Source: Ariolimax columbianus (lineage: Eukaryota > Mollusca > Gastropoda > Stylommatophora > Arionidae). Taken from it: DNA of 64,000 bases. The notes under the pieces were generated by a model, which made no database searches, was not told the DNA's origin, and was given only the letters and a program-made list of their open reading frames with translations. The DNA lies in the NCBI GenBank assembly GCA_036924085.1, contig JAVGWX010000005.1:94613764-94677763 (forward strand), given 5' to 3'. Below are positions 45,061 to 55,707 of this stretch, piece after piece (the first letter of the stretch is position 1; every line of letters begins with the position of its first letter). Both the position numbers and the translations under genes were made by a program.

Positions 45061-46129
45061 CGACTCGATCAACTTTGCATCCAGGAAGTAAGAGTGGAGC
45101 AAACACCAGCTAATGAGAATATCATGATTTCTGCTCTGGTTATGCTGCCATAATACGCTAATTAAGCTGTTATTTGAATGTTTGGATCATGTTTAGGTTA
45201 ATAACATTAATATGAATGTTGCTTTGACTTAAAGTGCCCCCACCTGCTTTGGTCGCGACGTACGCATGTTAGACTCTCCTAATGGATTTATTTAGTTTTG
45301 TGTGAGTGTACAAGCATGGATCATAGTCGATGCTATTCTCAGACATAATTGTTAGGAGCTTTGAAGTTTGTTTGCAATGAAAAGCACCAAAAATGATGTG
45401 TGGATTGTGTAAAATCAAGATAAATCAAAGAGAAGCCCTTTCTGTGTCTTGGATGTAGTGATCAAAGAACACTGATCTTGCGATAAGGCATGTGAACTTC
45501 AGCGGCAAGAGTAACAAATGTGGATAGATCGAGATTTTGCTGTAGTCAAGAATTTTCAGTTTGTGTCTTTTCTTCTTTATCACTTTTTTTCGGGCGCCTC
45601 TTTTGTCTTATTTAATTCTGGTGGGCTATGTCTGTTATGAATTATTTCTGTCAAATGGCCCATACCTAAATTTGAATTGTTTGTTTTTCTAGTGGGTCGC
45701 ATCACATCTTTATTGACTACCTTTTGTTGCACATCTCTTCCTTTGATTGATTTTATCTATGTCTATTTTTGTGTACTTTACGATTGCTTTTTTAGAATCG
45801 TGTCTGCTTTTCATTGCTTCTTTCTTTTGTGGACCAAGTCTGTGTTTAATTTGCTTCAATTGTTGGGCTCACTTAAAATGAATATAGCTTTTTGTGGGGT
45901 TTTTTCATATTGTTTAGATTTTTTAGAGGAATGTCCAAAAAAAAAAGGTTGAGGCGGGGGGAGGGGGGGGGGGGGGGGGAGGAGAGAAGAATGGGGTGAA
46001 GGAGGTTGAACACTTTAAGAAAATCTGCTGTATAGGGACAGATTAACATACTTTCTAGACCGCCACCTCCGAGTCTCATTGCGCACGACAAGTCTAGCCC
46101 TTATCATGCTGTTCCCATTTTTCAAGACT
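45061..46129. other. unannotated sequence with poly-G tract
   Basis: T-rich at 45540-45940. (A)n then (G)n runs lie at 45940-45982. No gene recognised. Confidence 0.45.
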
Positions 46130-46625
46130 GATCGAAAGCAACATCAACTTATCATTGAGCCTAACAAATATGACCCGCAGATCAATGTCTCATTGAGCAA
46201 GACTACTTTGCTTCAAATGGTCACTGCTGATTAGACGTCTACTCTATTCCAAAAGGTCCTTTCCGCGTTGAACAATACTTCTCTATCCCAATAGGTCGTG
46301 TTCTCATTGATCAAGACTACTCTTTCTCCGAAATGTTTTTCCTCAATAAACATGACTGATCTTGCCCAAATGATCCTGGTATCATTCAGTATGACTGATC
46401 GGTCCATAAATGTCCTGTCTCATTGAGCATGATTGAAATGGCCCTAAAGAACCTGGTCTCATTGAGCATGTCTGATCTGGCCCAAATGATCCTGGTCTCA
46501 TTGAGCATGTCTGATCTGGTCCAAATGATCCTGGTCTCATTGAGCATGTCTGATCTGGCCCAAGATTTTTATGTCTTATTATGCATGACTAATTTGAACC
46601 AAAAGATTCTTGTCTAATCGAGAAC
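46130..46625. repeat. 39-bp tandem array, diverged
   Basis: About 12 units. The best-preserved (46440-46560) contain TCTCATTGAGCATGTCTGAT then CTGGCCCAAATGATCCTGG. Outer units are increasingly decayed. Confidence 0.85.
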
Positions 46626-47074
46626 GAGTAATCTCTCACAACATCATCATCACATTGAACAATGCTGCGTCAGAACATAAAATCTTATGGTGTTGCAATT
46701 AAAGACATACTGATGATGCTAAAACGTATTGGGCCAAAAATATATACATTATAGCGAGATTTATTCTCTTTTGCTCCAAGACAACAATAAATCAAACTCG
46801 AGAAAAGTTTATCTTCAAAGGTCGGTTAAATATTTATGCCCGCCACGCTGTGTTGTCGTGGTAATGCATTTCTGAGTAGGGGATTTGTTTAAATAAGTAA
46901 GTTCAATATTAACATTTGGGAATAGAAACACATCAAGCGCAGACAATCCTGTTTTCATCCCAATTCATACATAAATCGAACAGTTCAACTACTAGCAGTT
47001 ATATTAAAGTTCTCAAAAATAGCCAGCACAATTGCACATATACGTGTATTGTAGCACTCTGAAATGGGTGTCAA
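46626..47074. other. unannotated sequence
   Basis: Nothing recognised. Confidence 0.4.
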
Positions 47075-47700
47075 GAAAAATTGTGGTGGTGTTTCATAAT
47101 TCCGGACGACTTTGTTGAGGACAATAGGATTGTGCTGGGAGATGGACCCATACAAGATGTAGAATCATTCATAAATGTTGGTAGCAATATTGACAAAGTA
47201 GAATATAATGCTAATGATAACAAAACAGGAATGCAAAAAGGTGAGAGGAGTTTCAATGTGCAACACGTGGAAATCATAAGAAAATGAGTCCTACACAGAA
47301 ATAAAAATTGTCTGGTGTATAGTCGTTTCTATTGAATGGCCTGAAAATAGAGATACACACAAACAACAATGAAGAAAGTACTGACTTTTATAAATGTGCT
47401 TCTGAAAGAAAAGAGAGACTGAGATGAAATTATTTCACTAATTTGGAACTCTTGGAAAGAATAAGACAGATAGCATTGGGACATGATGCAAGGAGAGATC
47501 GATGTGTTGGATATGACACACATTAAGGAATCTATTGACAGCATTAGAAGACAGTCTTTGAAATGGAACTCCCAAGTGAAAACAGGTATGGGCAGATCGA
47601 ATTTCACACGGAGAAGAGAGATCGAGACAACAATAAAGGAAGCAAGAAAGACGTGGATAGAATTAAAACAGATTGTCAAGGACAGCAAGACCTGACTTTG
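47075..47700 (+). pseudogene. degenerate RTE-like reverse transcriptase C-terminal half
   Basis: The plus strand reads IVLGDGPIQDVESFINVGSN near 47125-47190, equivalent to the ...VxxFxYLGSxI strand after the RT catalytic site. Further on comes SIRRQSLKWNSQVKTGMGRS, then NFTRRREIETTIKEARKTW and ELKQIV (47530-47690), equivalent to the RQALxWNPxGKRKRGRP...WRRxxExxxK...W segment. Frames are broken in between. Recognition rests on spacing and several conserved positions. Confidence 0.6.
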
Positions 47701-48109
47701 ATATGTTTTCAATCTGTGCTTCAAAGGGAGCTAAGAGGTCTTAACTGAAATTGTTTAAATCCATATTGCCGAAAACGTCACTTTCTTTTCTGGTGTAGGC
47801 TATTTATGTCTATCGAGTGTTTACTTGTGTATACTAGTCTTTTGCAGTTTTTGCAACTACCTTGTTTGTTTCATAGTTTCCGAGACTCTGCTTGTTTTAT
47901 TACTTATCTGGTACCTAACCTTTGGTATTCTTCATTTTCCGTCCACTTGTGCTGCTAAGTGCGTGAGAGTTGAAGTTGCGTTACTTGGCCTGTGATTGTT
48001 GAGTCGATTAATCGATACCATATCGTCTTGTTCGTGTGTTTATCTGTAACAGTGCACTCGTCAACACATTTTTCTAAAGTTCAATTATTTCTTTTTTTTT
48101 GTCACCAAT
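47701..48109. other. unannotated sequence
   Basis: T-rich; nothing recognised. Confidence 0.4.
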
Positions 48110-48182
48110 TATTTATATGTTTTGTGAATACTTATTAGTTGTTTAGTCAACAATATTTATATGTTTTGTGAACACTTATTAG
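48110..48182. repeat. 44-bp/22-bp minisatellite, left segment
   Basis: Two units of TATATGTTTTGTGAACACTT ATTAGTTG TTTAGTCAACAA form. It continues at 48690-48904 and 52132-52345, interrupted by two retrotransposons. Confidence 0.8.
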
Positions 48183-48660
48183 TTGACATCGAGGTTATCT
48201 CGAGGGCTAACATGCCCAGCGTACATGCACTGCTAGAGAAAGCACGACTAGGATGGGCCGAGCACCTCATCCGTATGTCAGACGAGCGGCTCCCAAAGAA
48301 GCTTCTCTGCGACGAGCTGAGAGAGGGATGGTGCGAGAGAGGGCGCCCAAAGAAACGTTTTAAAGACGGTCTGAAGGACTCACTGAAAAGTTGCCAGATA
48401 GACATCGACACCTGAGAATGTCTTGCGCAAAACAGATCTGACTGGAGAAGCGCAGTCAAATCGGGTGTAGCTGCCGGTGAAGACGACCGTGTTGTGAAAG
48501 CCCAGAGCAGACACGAGACGCGGAAATCCCGAGCAGCGGGAACACCATCCCCTTCTACAAACCTCGTATGCCCGATATGTAGCAGATGTTTTCGTGCCCG
48601 CATTGACCTGTTCAGCCACATGCGCACCCACACCCAACAGGGAAATTTGTGACAAGGATG
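48183..48660 (+). pseudogene. non-LTR retrotransposon C-terminus with intact C2H2-like finger
   Basis: The plus-strand frame reads ISRANMPSVHALLEKARLGW, AEHLIRMSDERLPKKLLCDE and GRPKKRFKDGLKDSLKSCQI, then a TGA at 48413-48415. The same frame carries on: ECLAQNRSDWRSAVKSGV, then LVCPICSRCFRARIDLFSHM RTH (C-x2-C-x12-H-x3-H), ending at TGA 48650. One nonsense codon, probably replacing Trp, is the only break. EN and RT parts are absent. It sits inside the minisatellite. Confidence 0.85.
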
Positions 48661-48689
48661 ATGTCGGCGGTCCTCATCGACAACGATGG

Positions 48690-48904
48690 ACAGCTATTAT
48701 TAGTGGTTTAGTCAACAATATTTAGATGTTTTGTGAACACTTATTAGTTGTTTAGTCAACAATATATATATGTTTTGTCAACAATTACTAGCTACTTTTG
48801 TCAACAATTATTAGCTCGTATTTTTATAGACAATTATTAGCTGTTTTATAGAAAATTATTAGCTGTTTTGTGGACAATTATTAGCTGTTTTAAGGACAAT
48901 TACT
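48690..48904. repeat. 44-bp/22-bp minisatellite, middle segment
   Basis: Units grade from the 44-bp TTTAGTCAACAATATATATA form into the 22-bp GGACAATTATTAGCTGTTTT form. Confidence 0.85.
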
Positions 48905-48950
48905 TACTTACTTACTTAGTCGCTCCTCTTCTACCGTGAGGTGTAGAGGT

Positions 48951-50853
48951 TTACCAAAGAGAACGCCACACTACTATATCCGCCGTATTTTTCCTGGCCT
49001 CTTTCCAATCCATCCCTCTATCACTTAGGGACTGTCGTATGTTGTCTTCCCAACGTACTTTGGGACGTCCTCGGAGTCTGCGTCCTTGACTTTTGATCTC
49101 CCATGACCGCTTTGGTATCCGGTCTTCTTCCATTCTACAGACATTTCCAAACCACTGTAGTTGTGACTGCTCCACTCGTGTCTGCAGGGGTTGAACTTCA
49201 AGACTGCAACGTATTGTCTGGTTACGGATCTTGTCCCTTTTCGTCACCTGAATCGCCTTTCTTAGGTACCTCATTTCTGAAGTTTGTAATTGCCTTTCTT
49301 GGGCTGTAGTTATTGCCCATGACTCACATCCATATGTCAGGACAGGCACATAGGTCGAGCAGTATACATCCATCTTTGTTTTCCTGCTTATTTCTCTTCT
49401 GCTGAAGAAACCTCTGTTTATTGCATGGAACAGTCTACCTGCTGCTGCCCTTCGTGCAGTTAACTCCTCTCTAATTCCTCCCATGCTGTCTATTACCACT
49501 CCTAGATATTTAAAGTTGCTGACCTGCTCGATTGCTCGTGTTCCCATGGTTATCTGATGTCTCTTTTCATCTCTGGCGATCACCATGGCTTTTGTTTTGG
49601 AGTTGCTGATGTGCATTCCTCTCTTCTTCAACTCTTCTTCCCAGACCTGCAAGTTGATCTGGAGGTGTGCTTCGGTTTTCGTGATCGGGGCCACATCGTC
49701 TGCAAATGTTAGTTCCGATATGAAACTTGGTCTCATCTTCCAGTACCCTACTTCATACTTTTTTGTCCGTTCCTTGCAGGCTTTGATGACTTCATCCATG
49801 AGGAGTATGAAAAGGTACGGTGATAGAATGTCTTACTCCTCTAGTGGTCTTGAACTCTCCTGACTTTTTATTTGATGTCCGCACATAATTTCTGCATGTT
49901 TTATAGAAACTCTGTATGGCAGAGATCAGGGGTCCTGGGATGTTCTTCCTTGTCAGGCACTCCCAGAGTTTGTCCCAAGGAACTTTATCAAATGCTTTTT
50001 CCAAATCCAAAAAGCAGAGATGCATCTCTTTATCATATTCAAGAGCCTTTTCACTTAGCTGCCTGAGTGTAAAGATAAGGTCTTGAGTACTTCTGTTTGC
50101 CCTAAACCCACATTGAGTTTCATCCATATTTGGCTCTGCTAGACCTATTAATCGTCGTTGTAGAATCCTAGAGTAGACTTTCCCGGGGACACTGAGAAGG
50201 GAAATACCTCTGTGATTTTCACATTGTCGATTGTCGCCCTTTTTAAATATTGGTATTATTATTGCAACCTCCCAGTCTCTTGGTATCTTCTTGTGGTGCC
50301 AAGCTGCCTTGAGAATCTTCATGAATAGCATCTGTCCTGTCGTTTCCATGTATTTAACCATTTCTGGTGTTATACCATCATGTCCTGCTGCTTTACCAAT
50401 CTTAATTTTCTCCAATGCTGCCTTTGGTTCTTCCATTGTGATATTATCGTTTCCCTCCATGGCTCCCTCTTCTTGAATTGGGACTGTTACTTCCAGAGCT
50501 TGGTTTTCCTCCACTCCAAGGAGATCTGAGAAATATTCTTTCCATCTGTTCATTACCTCTTCTGGGGCAGTCAACAGCGCACCTTGTTTATCTTTAACAA
50601 ATTTTAGGGGGCATTCCTTTTCCTTCCTCATGTTCTTTAAGGTCATGTAGAACAGTTTCTGGTTTTCTCCAGCATTATTTTCCAGTTTCTCTCCAAATTC
50701 TTCCCAGGATTTCTGTTTGGCCTTGAGCACAGTCTTCTTTGCTTCTGTTCTAAAATTTACATATTCTTTATATTTCTTTGTTTGTTCTTCTGTATTCCTA
50801 GCCCCTAGGTATTGCTTCCATGCCTTTTTCTTTTCTCGTATTTTTGTTCTCAC
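48951..50853 (-). pseudogene. RTE-like reverse transcriptase (frameshifted)
   Basis: First frame, 50853-49792: TEEQTKKYKEYVNFRTEAKK linker, GKAAGHDGITPEMVKYM, IIPIFKKGDNRQCENHRGIS, QCGFRANRSTQDLIFTLRQL and CFLDLEKAFDKVPWDKLW, then TTRGVRHSIT. The conserved QG.xLSP segment is broken by a small deletion. Frame 2, 49799-48951, resumes at LLMDEVIK and holds the catalytic FADD (ELTFADDVAP), FKYLGVVIDSMGG, VPVLTYGCESWAI, LQWFGNVCRMEEDRIPKRSW and GRPKVRWEDNIRQSL, ending VVWRSLW. The two frames overlap by 8 bp. RT would copy the element RNA at the nick. The frameshift removes a continuous product. Confidence 0.87.
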
Positions 50854-51099
50854 TTCTTCTGTCCACCAAGGTGTACTCTTTCTCTTCCACCCTTCTTTGG
50901 TTTGACCGCATGCCTCTGCTGCAGCCTATTTAAGGATGTCTTTGAATTTTACCCAAAGCATTTCCATATCTTCTTCGGATTCCTCAATCTTTTCTGTTGC
51001 TGTTGATATGAGCTCTTGGTATCTCCTCTTAACATCTGGTTCTTGTAGTTTTTAAGCTTTAATTTTATTTTCTCCTCGTGTATTATGTTTCATGCTTGC

Positions 51100-52032
51100 T
51101 GATGGGTGTTGCCTGGCTGGATAGTGTTTTTCAATTTCTCTCTTTATTTTAACTAGGTAGTGGTCGCTTCCTATCTCTAGTCCTCTGAACACTCTAGCAT
51201 CCTTTACATACTTGAAATCAGTTTTCCTCACTATTGCATAGTCAATTATGGATCTTTCATTTCTTGCCGGCTCACATCTTGTGTAGGCATGGATACGCTT
51301 GTGTGGAAACCTTGTATTTGTAATAACAAGGGTTTGTTCTCTGCAGAATCTCAGCAGTCGTTTTCCATGTCATTTAAGACATCTTCTCCATACCTACCGA
51401 TCACTCCATCCCATCTAGAATAGTCGTTTCCAACTCTTGCGTTGAAGTCTCCAAGGAGAAGTATTTCATAATGGCAATCGTCAATGGTCCTTTGAATGAG
51501 CTCATAAAATTCAACTTTTATGTCAGTGCTCTCATCTTCGTTTGGTGCATACACAGTGACGATATCCATTTGACTATCCTCCTCTTGTAGACTTAGAACC
51601 ATCAGTCGTTCTGAAATGAATTTCCATCCTTTAATGTTTTGCTTTGTTGTAACTATTCACTATACAACCAACCCCTGCCTTGGCTCGTTCACTCATGGGA
51701 ACTCCTCTGTAGTATAGCATGTTGCCATCATGGTCAAGAACGCCCTGTTCTTTTTTCTTTGTTTCTGTAAGTGCCAGGACCGTTAATTTTTCTCTCTTCA
51801 TCTCCTCCATTAGTTTATGTTCTTTTCCGTTTATACTTCGTACATTCCATGTTCCGTAAATCGTGGTCCTTATTTCTCGCCTGTTCGTCGCCGTTGAGGT
51901 CAGTCCGGTTTTCTCTATATTTTGACTTGTAATCATTTTAAAGACAAACAGGTGATAAGCCTGTTGTGTCTTTGCATGGTGGAGGGGCTGCCTCCTTACA
52001 GTCTCCATGCCTGCCGACCCGTTTTTGTCCAC
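51100..52032 (-). pseudogene. APE-type endonuclease of the RTE-like element (broken frame)
   Basis: Frame 52032-51631: YGTWNVRSINGKEHKLMEEM (the N-terminal N of the active site), then LTVLALTETKKKEQG (metal-binding E), and MSERAKAGVGCIVNS. After a frameshift, frame 51602-51351: DIVTVYAPNEDESTD, then LLLGDFNARVGNDYSRWDGV (the D and N of the catalytic centre). After another break, RSIIDYAIVRKTDFK and GSDHYLVKIK (the final D and H) occur near 51150-51250. All classical APE motifs are recognisable. The enzyme nicks target DNA to prime reverse transcription. Confidence 0.83.
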
Positions 52033-52131
52033 GGCTGCTTATTTATTTGCAGCTAACCTCCAAATTAGGAGGCCTTTCAGCAATCCGTAACCCTGCTGAC
52101 GCGCCTGGTAGGAGGTAGGTGCCTCCTCCAG

Positions 52132-52345
52132 GTTATGGACAATTATTAGCTGTTTTATGGACAATTATTTGCCTTTTTATGGAGAATTATTACCTGTTTT
52201 ATGGACAATTATTAACTGTTTTATGGACAATTATTAGCTGTTTTATGGACAATTATAAGCTGTTTTATGGACAATTATTAGCTGTTTTATGGACAATTAT
52301 TAGCTGTTTTATGGACAATTATTAGCTTTGTTAACAACTTTTTAG
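52132..52345. repeat. 22-bp minisatellite, right segment
   Basis: About nine units of GGACAATTATTAGCTGTTTT plus AT. Confidence 0.93.
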
Positions 52346-52854
52346 CATTCTTCACAATTCAGATAACATTCGGGATGGTCTAAGCCCTGGCAGATGATGT
52401 TCAATGTAGTTAAATGTACAGTCACCCAAATCGTTAGTTCCTACATGGATTTTAAATAAGGTATGGCAGAGAATAATATTAAGAAGACAGAAAAGGAAAG
52501 GAATATAGAGCTTAAAATATATCAAAAAGGCAAGGTGAGCGAACTTGAAAGATGTGCTAACATTTACCGTCGGGGTACTGGCAGGATGTGTGCACGCCCC
52601 CCATTATAAATCATGGAGCGGCTGGGATAACGGAGCATACACTAGGCTTCCTCGAACCTACAACTGAGGAAGACATGTGCTTGTGGCAGTGAGGCACTGG
52701 GCTGTCAAGAGCAGCCAGCTCATAGGTAAAGGTATTCAATCATCAATATGTCATCAAGTTCAGACCAAAAGAGAACGGTTTCAAAAAGGGCAATAAAGGA
52801 ATCAAACATACTAAGATCAGGTGAAATATTTTAAGGACTACCACACGCTGTTAG
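52346..52854. other. unannotated sequence
   Basis: Nothing recognised. Confidence 0.4.
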
Positions 52855-52982
52855 AGCTTGTATGTATGTATGTATGTATGTATGTATGTATGTATGTATG
52901 TATGTATGTATGTATGTATGTATGTATGTATGTATGTATGTATGTATGTATGTATGTATGATGTATGTGCGTGCGTGCCTGC

Positions 52983-53018
<36 letters not shown>

Positions 53019-53375
53019 ATTTGGGCCTTTGTGTGTTTAATGGGAGCCTCTTTATGTGTGTGTGTGTGTGAGAGAGTGTGTCTATGTGAATATGTACGCA
53101 CTACCTGAAAATCGATTAAAAATGCAGCATACATAAAGTGCAATTGTGTGCGTGTACTTGTGTGTATGTGTGTATGTACATGTGCTCTTGTGTCTGTGTA
53201 TGTATATGTTTGCACGTGTCTTTTTGTATGTGTGCCTACAAGTTCTTTATGAGTACAACCAACATAAGGCACACCTTTATTTGCATAAATGGGCCTGCGT
53301 ATGTGTGTGTATGTGTATCTGTGTATGTGTGTATGTATATGTGTGTGTGTGTCTGTGTGTGCAACCCTCTCCCCC
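52855..53375. repeat. ATGT/GT microsatellite cluster
   Basis: Near-perfect (ATGT)n at 52860-52962, then GT-rich blocks to 53375 with short unique spacers (53100-53130 and 53230-53290). Confidence 0.95.
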
Positions 53376-53640
53376 TCTCGTGCCCTCTCGCTCTCTCTCG
53401 CCCACTCTCACACCTGTCGCCCCCTCTCGCTACTTCACCCCCCCTCCTCTCGCGCTTTCCGGCCACCTCTCACCCTATCTCGCCATCTCTCGCCCCTTTT
53501 CGCTACTTCTAGCCCCTCCCGCCCCTCTCACCACCTCTCCTCTCTCAAGCCCCTGGTTATATCTCTCCCCACCTTCTCCCCCTCCCGCCTCTCTCGCTCC
53601 CTCTCGCCATCATCCTCCCATCTCGCCACCACCTCTAAAG
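53376..53640. repeat. C/T-rich CTCTCGCC low-complexity tract
   Basis: Repeated CCCCTCTCGC and CACCTCTC motifs with irregular spacing. It follows directly on the GT tract. Confidence 0.85.
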
Positions 53641-53794
53641 CCCCAAAGAAATAATGTAACCCTCAATTATTTGTTCAGTCTGAGTGGATCCACTTCCTGT
53701 TAGTCATGTTTCAAGCTGGCAGATCTGTAGCCGCGGGCAAGAAGATGTCAGATCTGGTCTGGTTCCTTTATGTTTGTCTACCAATTGAAGATCC

Positions 53795-54005
53795 ATTTAC
53801 TTCTGTAGGCGTGTTTACTTGTCTACATCTTCTGTAGGCGCGTTTGCTTGTCTACTTCTGTAGACGAGTTAACCTGTTTACTTCTGTGGACGCGTTAGGC
53901 CTGTCTCATTCTGTAGGCGCATTTGCTTGTCTACTTCTGAAGGCGCGTTCGAAGTCAATCTATGTAGGCGCGTTATCTTGTCTACTTTTGTATGCGCCTT
54001 AGCAG
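53795..54005. repeat. about 26-bp tandem array, diverged
   Basis: Roughly seven units containing TCTGTAGGCGCGTTTGCTTG plus TCTACT. Confidence 0.8.
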
Positions 54006-54239
54006 ATGTATCTGATGCCAAATAATTCCCGGAAAATAACAGTAAAATAAAGTTAAAAAAAAAAAAGTGGCATAGATAAAGTTTGAGAGAAACCGCTTAC
54101 CCCAAATAGCAAAACACAATTCCAATAATCCAAATGTTTTGTCATTATAAATTTAAGCCAACTTAAAAAAAAAATTAGTTTAGAAAAAGTTAAGCTGGCA
54201 ACCTTGACTAGAACAAATATGTGTGACTAAACCACAATC

Positions 54240-54642
54240 ATGTGCTATGCTGACTGCCGTAGCCGATTCTTAGCAGCCAAGTACGAAATAGGTCAAAGCA
54301 TTAAAAGACAGTACTTGATGGAGATCATCCATCGCGTTCTGGTGCTGCTCGACGCCGAACGACCGAACCTGTGGACAACGGGAAATTGGCAGCTCCATCT
54401 TAATAACGCACTCGCGCATTCTTCGCATCTGATTCTGACTTGCCCTTTTTCCAAAACTTCAGATTTCTCGTCAGGCTCATTATTATCCTGACATATTCTC
54501 CTGCGATGTATGGCTGTTCCCCAAGCTGAACATTCCTCTGAAAGGGACCATATTTGAGTCACGAGAAGACATTATGCAGGATACGACGACCCAGTGGTAC
54601 TCCATTTCCAAAGAGACCTTCCTGGAATGGTTCAAACAATAG
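54240..54642 (+). pseudogene. mariner-like transposase C-terminal fragment
   Basis: First frame 54240-54440: GQSIKRQYLMEIIHRVL, ERPNLWTTGNWQLHLNNALA and HSSHLI, equivalent to the region around the second catalytic Asp. The usual HxDNAPxH is HLNNALAH here, so that Asp is Asn. After a frameshift: SCDVWLFPKLNIPLKG (third catalytic Asp retained), FESREDIMQDTT and ISKETFLEWFKQ. The reading stops exactly where the SINE at 54643 begins, so the SINE truncates or interrupts it. Mariner transposases cut and paste DNA at terminal inverted repeats; none is visible here. Confidence 0.8.
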
Positions 54643-54878
54643 CTAGTGGTTGAGTTACACGGCTCACAACCAGAAGGTGCTGGGTTCGATCCCCAGCACA
54701 GCACAGACCGTTACCCCGGGGAAGCAAACCCTTAGAAAATGCAGGAGGAAGCAGACCCTTACATAAAATGAATGCTGAAGTAGGATGCACTGGGCCGACA
54801 GGCGCAAAATAAAAACCACAGGGCAACGCACACCGCCTTGGGGATTAGAGAAATAAGGCGAACTAAAAAAAAAAAAAC
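54643..54878 (+). mobile_element. tRNA-derived SINE, copy 2
   Basis: A box TAGCTAGTGGTTGAGTTAC, B box GGGTTCGATCCCC (canonical), GGGGAAGCAAACCCTTAG, module GCTGAAGTAGGATGCACTGG, AATAAGGCGAAC and A tail at 54865-54878. The plus strand of copy 1 matches over the full length. Confidence 0.88.
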
Positions 54879-54896
54879 ACAACACAAAACAGTAAA

Positions 54897-54955
54897 TCGC
54901 CCCCCCCCCCCCCCCCCCCCCCCAAAAAAAAATAAAAAAAATAAAAAATAAAAGT
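54897..54955. repeat. poly-C / poly-A tract
   Basis: About 23 C residues followed by an A-rich run with single T interruptions. Confidence 0.95.
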
Positions 54956-55377
54956 AACTTCCAGGTGAGTAATTGTACTTTTCCGGCCCCTAGGTCGGAT
55001 ACTTTTTGAACACATCTCGTACTTTAAAAGCGGTCAGTTATAACAAACAAAATGAAAACCTGAAACATTCGTTGTAGAAGAACATTGACTAAGCGAAGTC
55101 AGACTGAGGATGGTTGGACGTGGACGTGTAACCATATCCTGTAGTAACTGTGAACCACAAGAACAAGAAAAGACATGTGCTTCTTATTATAGAAGAGGAG
55201 CGGTTAGTTGAGAATACAGTGAGAGCGTCGAAGGACGTGCTGCATTTCCAGTGCCAGTTATTGTTACATGTCTCATCACTTGGCTAAACCGATTGCGCAG
55301 AAAAGCAAATTGATAGGTCTCTATGCATGCATTTTAAATGACTGGGAAATCAAGAAATCGCAGATACTATCTATTGC
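54956..55377. other. unannotated sequence
   Basis: Nothing recognised. Confidence 0.4.
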
Positions 55378-55470
55378 AACTTTGAATTAAAGTGAAGAAG
55401 AAACTGCGCTGGTCATTAACCAGACTCTCTAATCCCAAATTACCATGAACCAGTGGCAAGATTTAAGTCA
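55378..55470 (-). repeat. old fragment of the 735-bp retroposon
   Basis: ATTAAAGTGAAGAAGAAACT, GCGCTGGTCATTAACCAGA and CCAGTGGCAAGA match 56666-56750 (ATTAAAGTGAGAAAGAAACT ... GCCAGTGGCAAGACATT) with many differences. It is an older member of the family next to a young one. Confidence 0.6.
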
Positions 55471-55507
55471 AGGTCACTAAGGATACAAGCACTCAGGTCC
55501 CACCTAC

Positions 55508-55707
55508 CTTGAGACCATGGGTCGCATGAAACTTGCCGGATTCAATAGCACACCGTCTTCGTTCATCACTTGAAGAGACGAGTGGATTACCTCTCGACCA
55601 CAGCGTCCACGTTTTTGAACCCGTGCCAACTTGGTGATAGATCGTCGGTATCCTAACAGCTGTTTCCTTCTACGCAAATCATGAACATAAAAGTGCACAC
55701 TGGCTAC
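55508..55707 (-). CDS. candidate internal host exon, unknown protein
   Basis: The minus strand has a textbook 3' splice site (TTAATTTTCTTCCAG at 55722-55708) and a textbook 5' splice site (TCAAG then GTAGGTGGG, intron from 55507). They bound a 200-bp open stretch. In phase 0 it encodes 66 residues: VASVHFYVHDLRRRKQLLGY, RRSITKLARVQKRGRCGREV, IHSSLQVMNEDGVLLNPASF, MRPMVS, leaving two bases for the next exon. Composition is globular and basic, not repetitive, and nothing else in the window matches it. I do not recognise the protein. A fortuitous frame inside an unknown mobile element is the alternative. Confidence 0.45.

Larger units (their letters stand above)
48905..52131 (-). mobile_element. 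RTE-like non-LTR retrotransposon, nearly full length, inside a minisatellite
   Basis: A 3.2-kb minus-strand element. Its 3' end is a (TAAG)n tail (48904-48922 as CTTA on plus). Its 5' end has a leader of about 100 bp (52033-52131), then endonuclease and RT coding sequence. Minisatellite of the same 22-bp type lies on both sides (TTAAGGACAATTA left, TTATGGACAATTA right). This is either the target-site duplication or simply neighbouring units. Confidence 0.85.

Noticed and set aside
45677..45952. 91-codon hydrophobic plus-strand ORF
   Set aside because: Arises from T-rich sequence (Phe/Leu/Val); no motif, ends in a poly-A/poly-G run.
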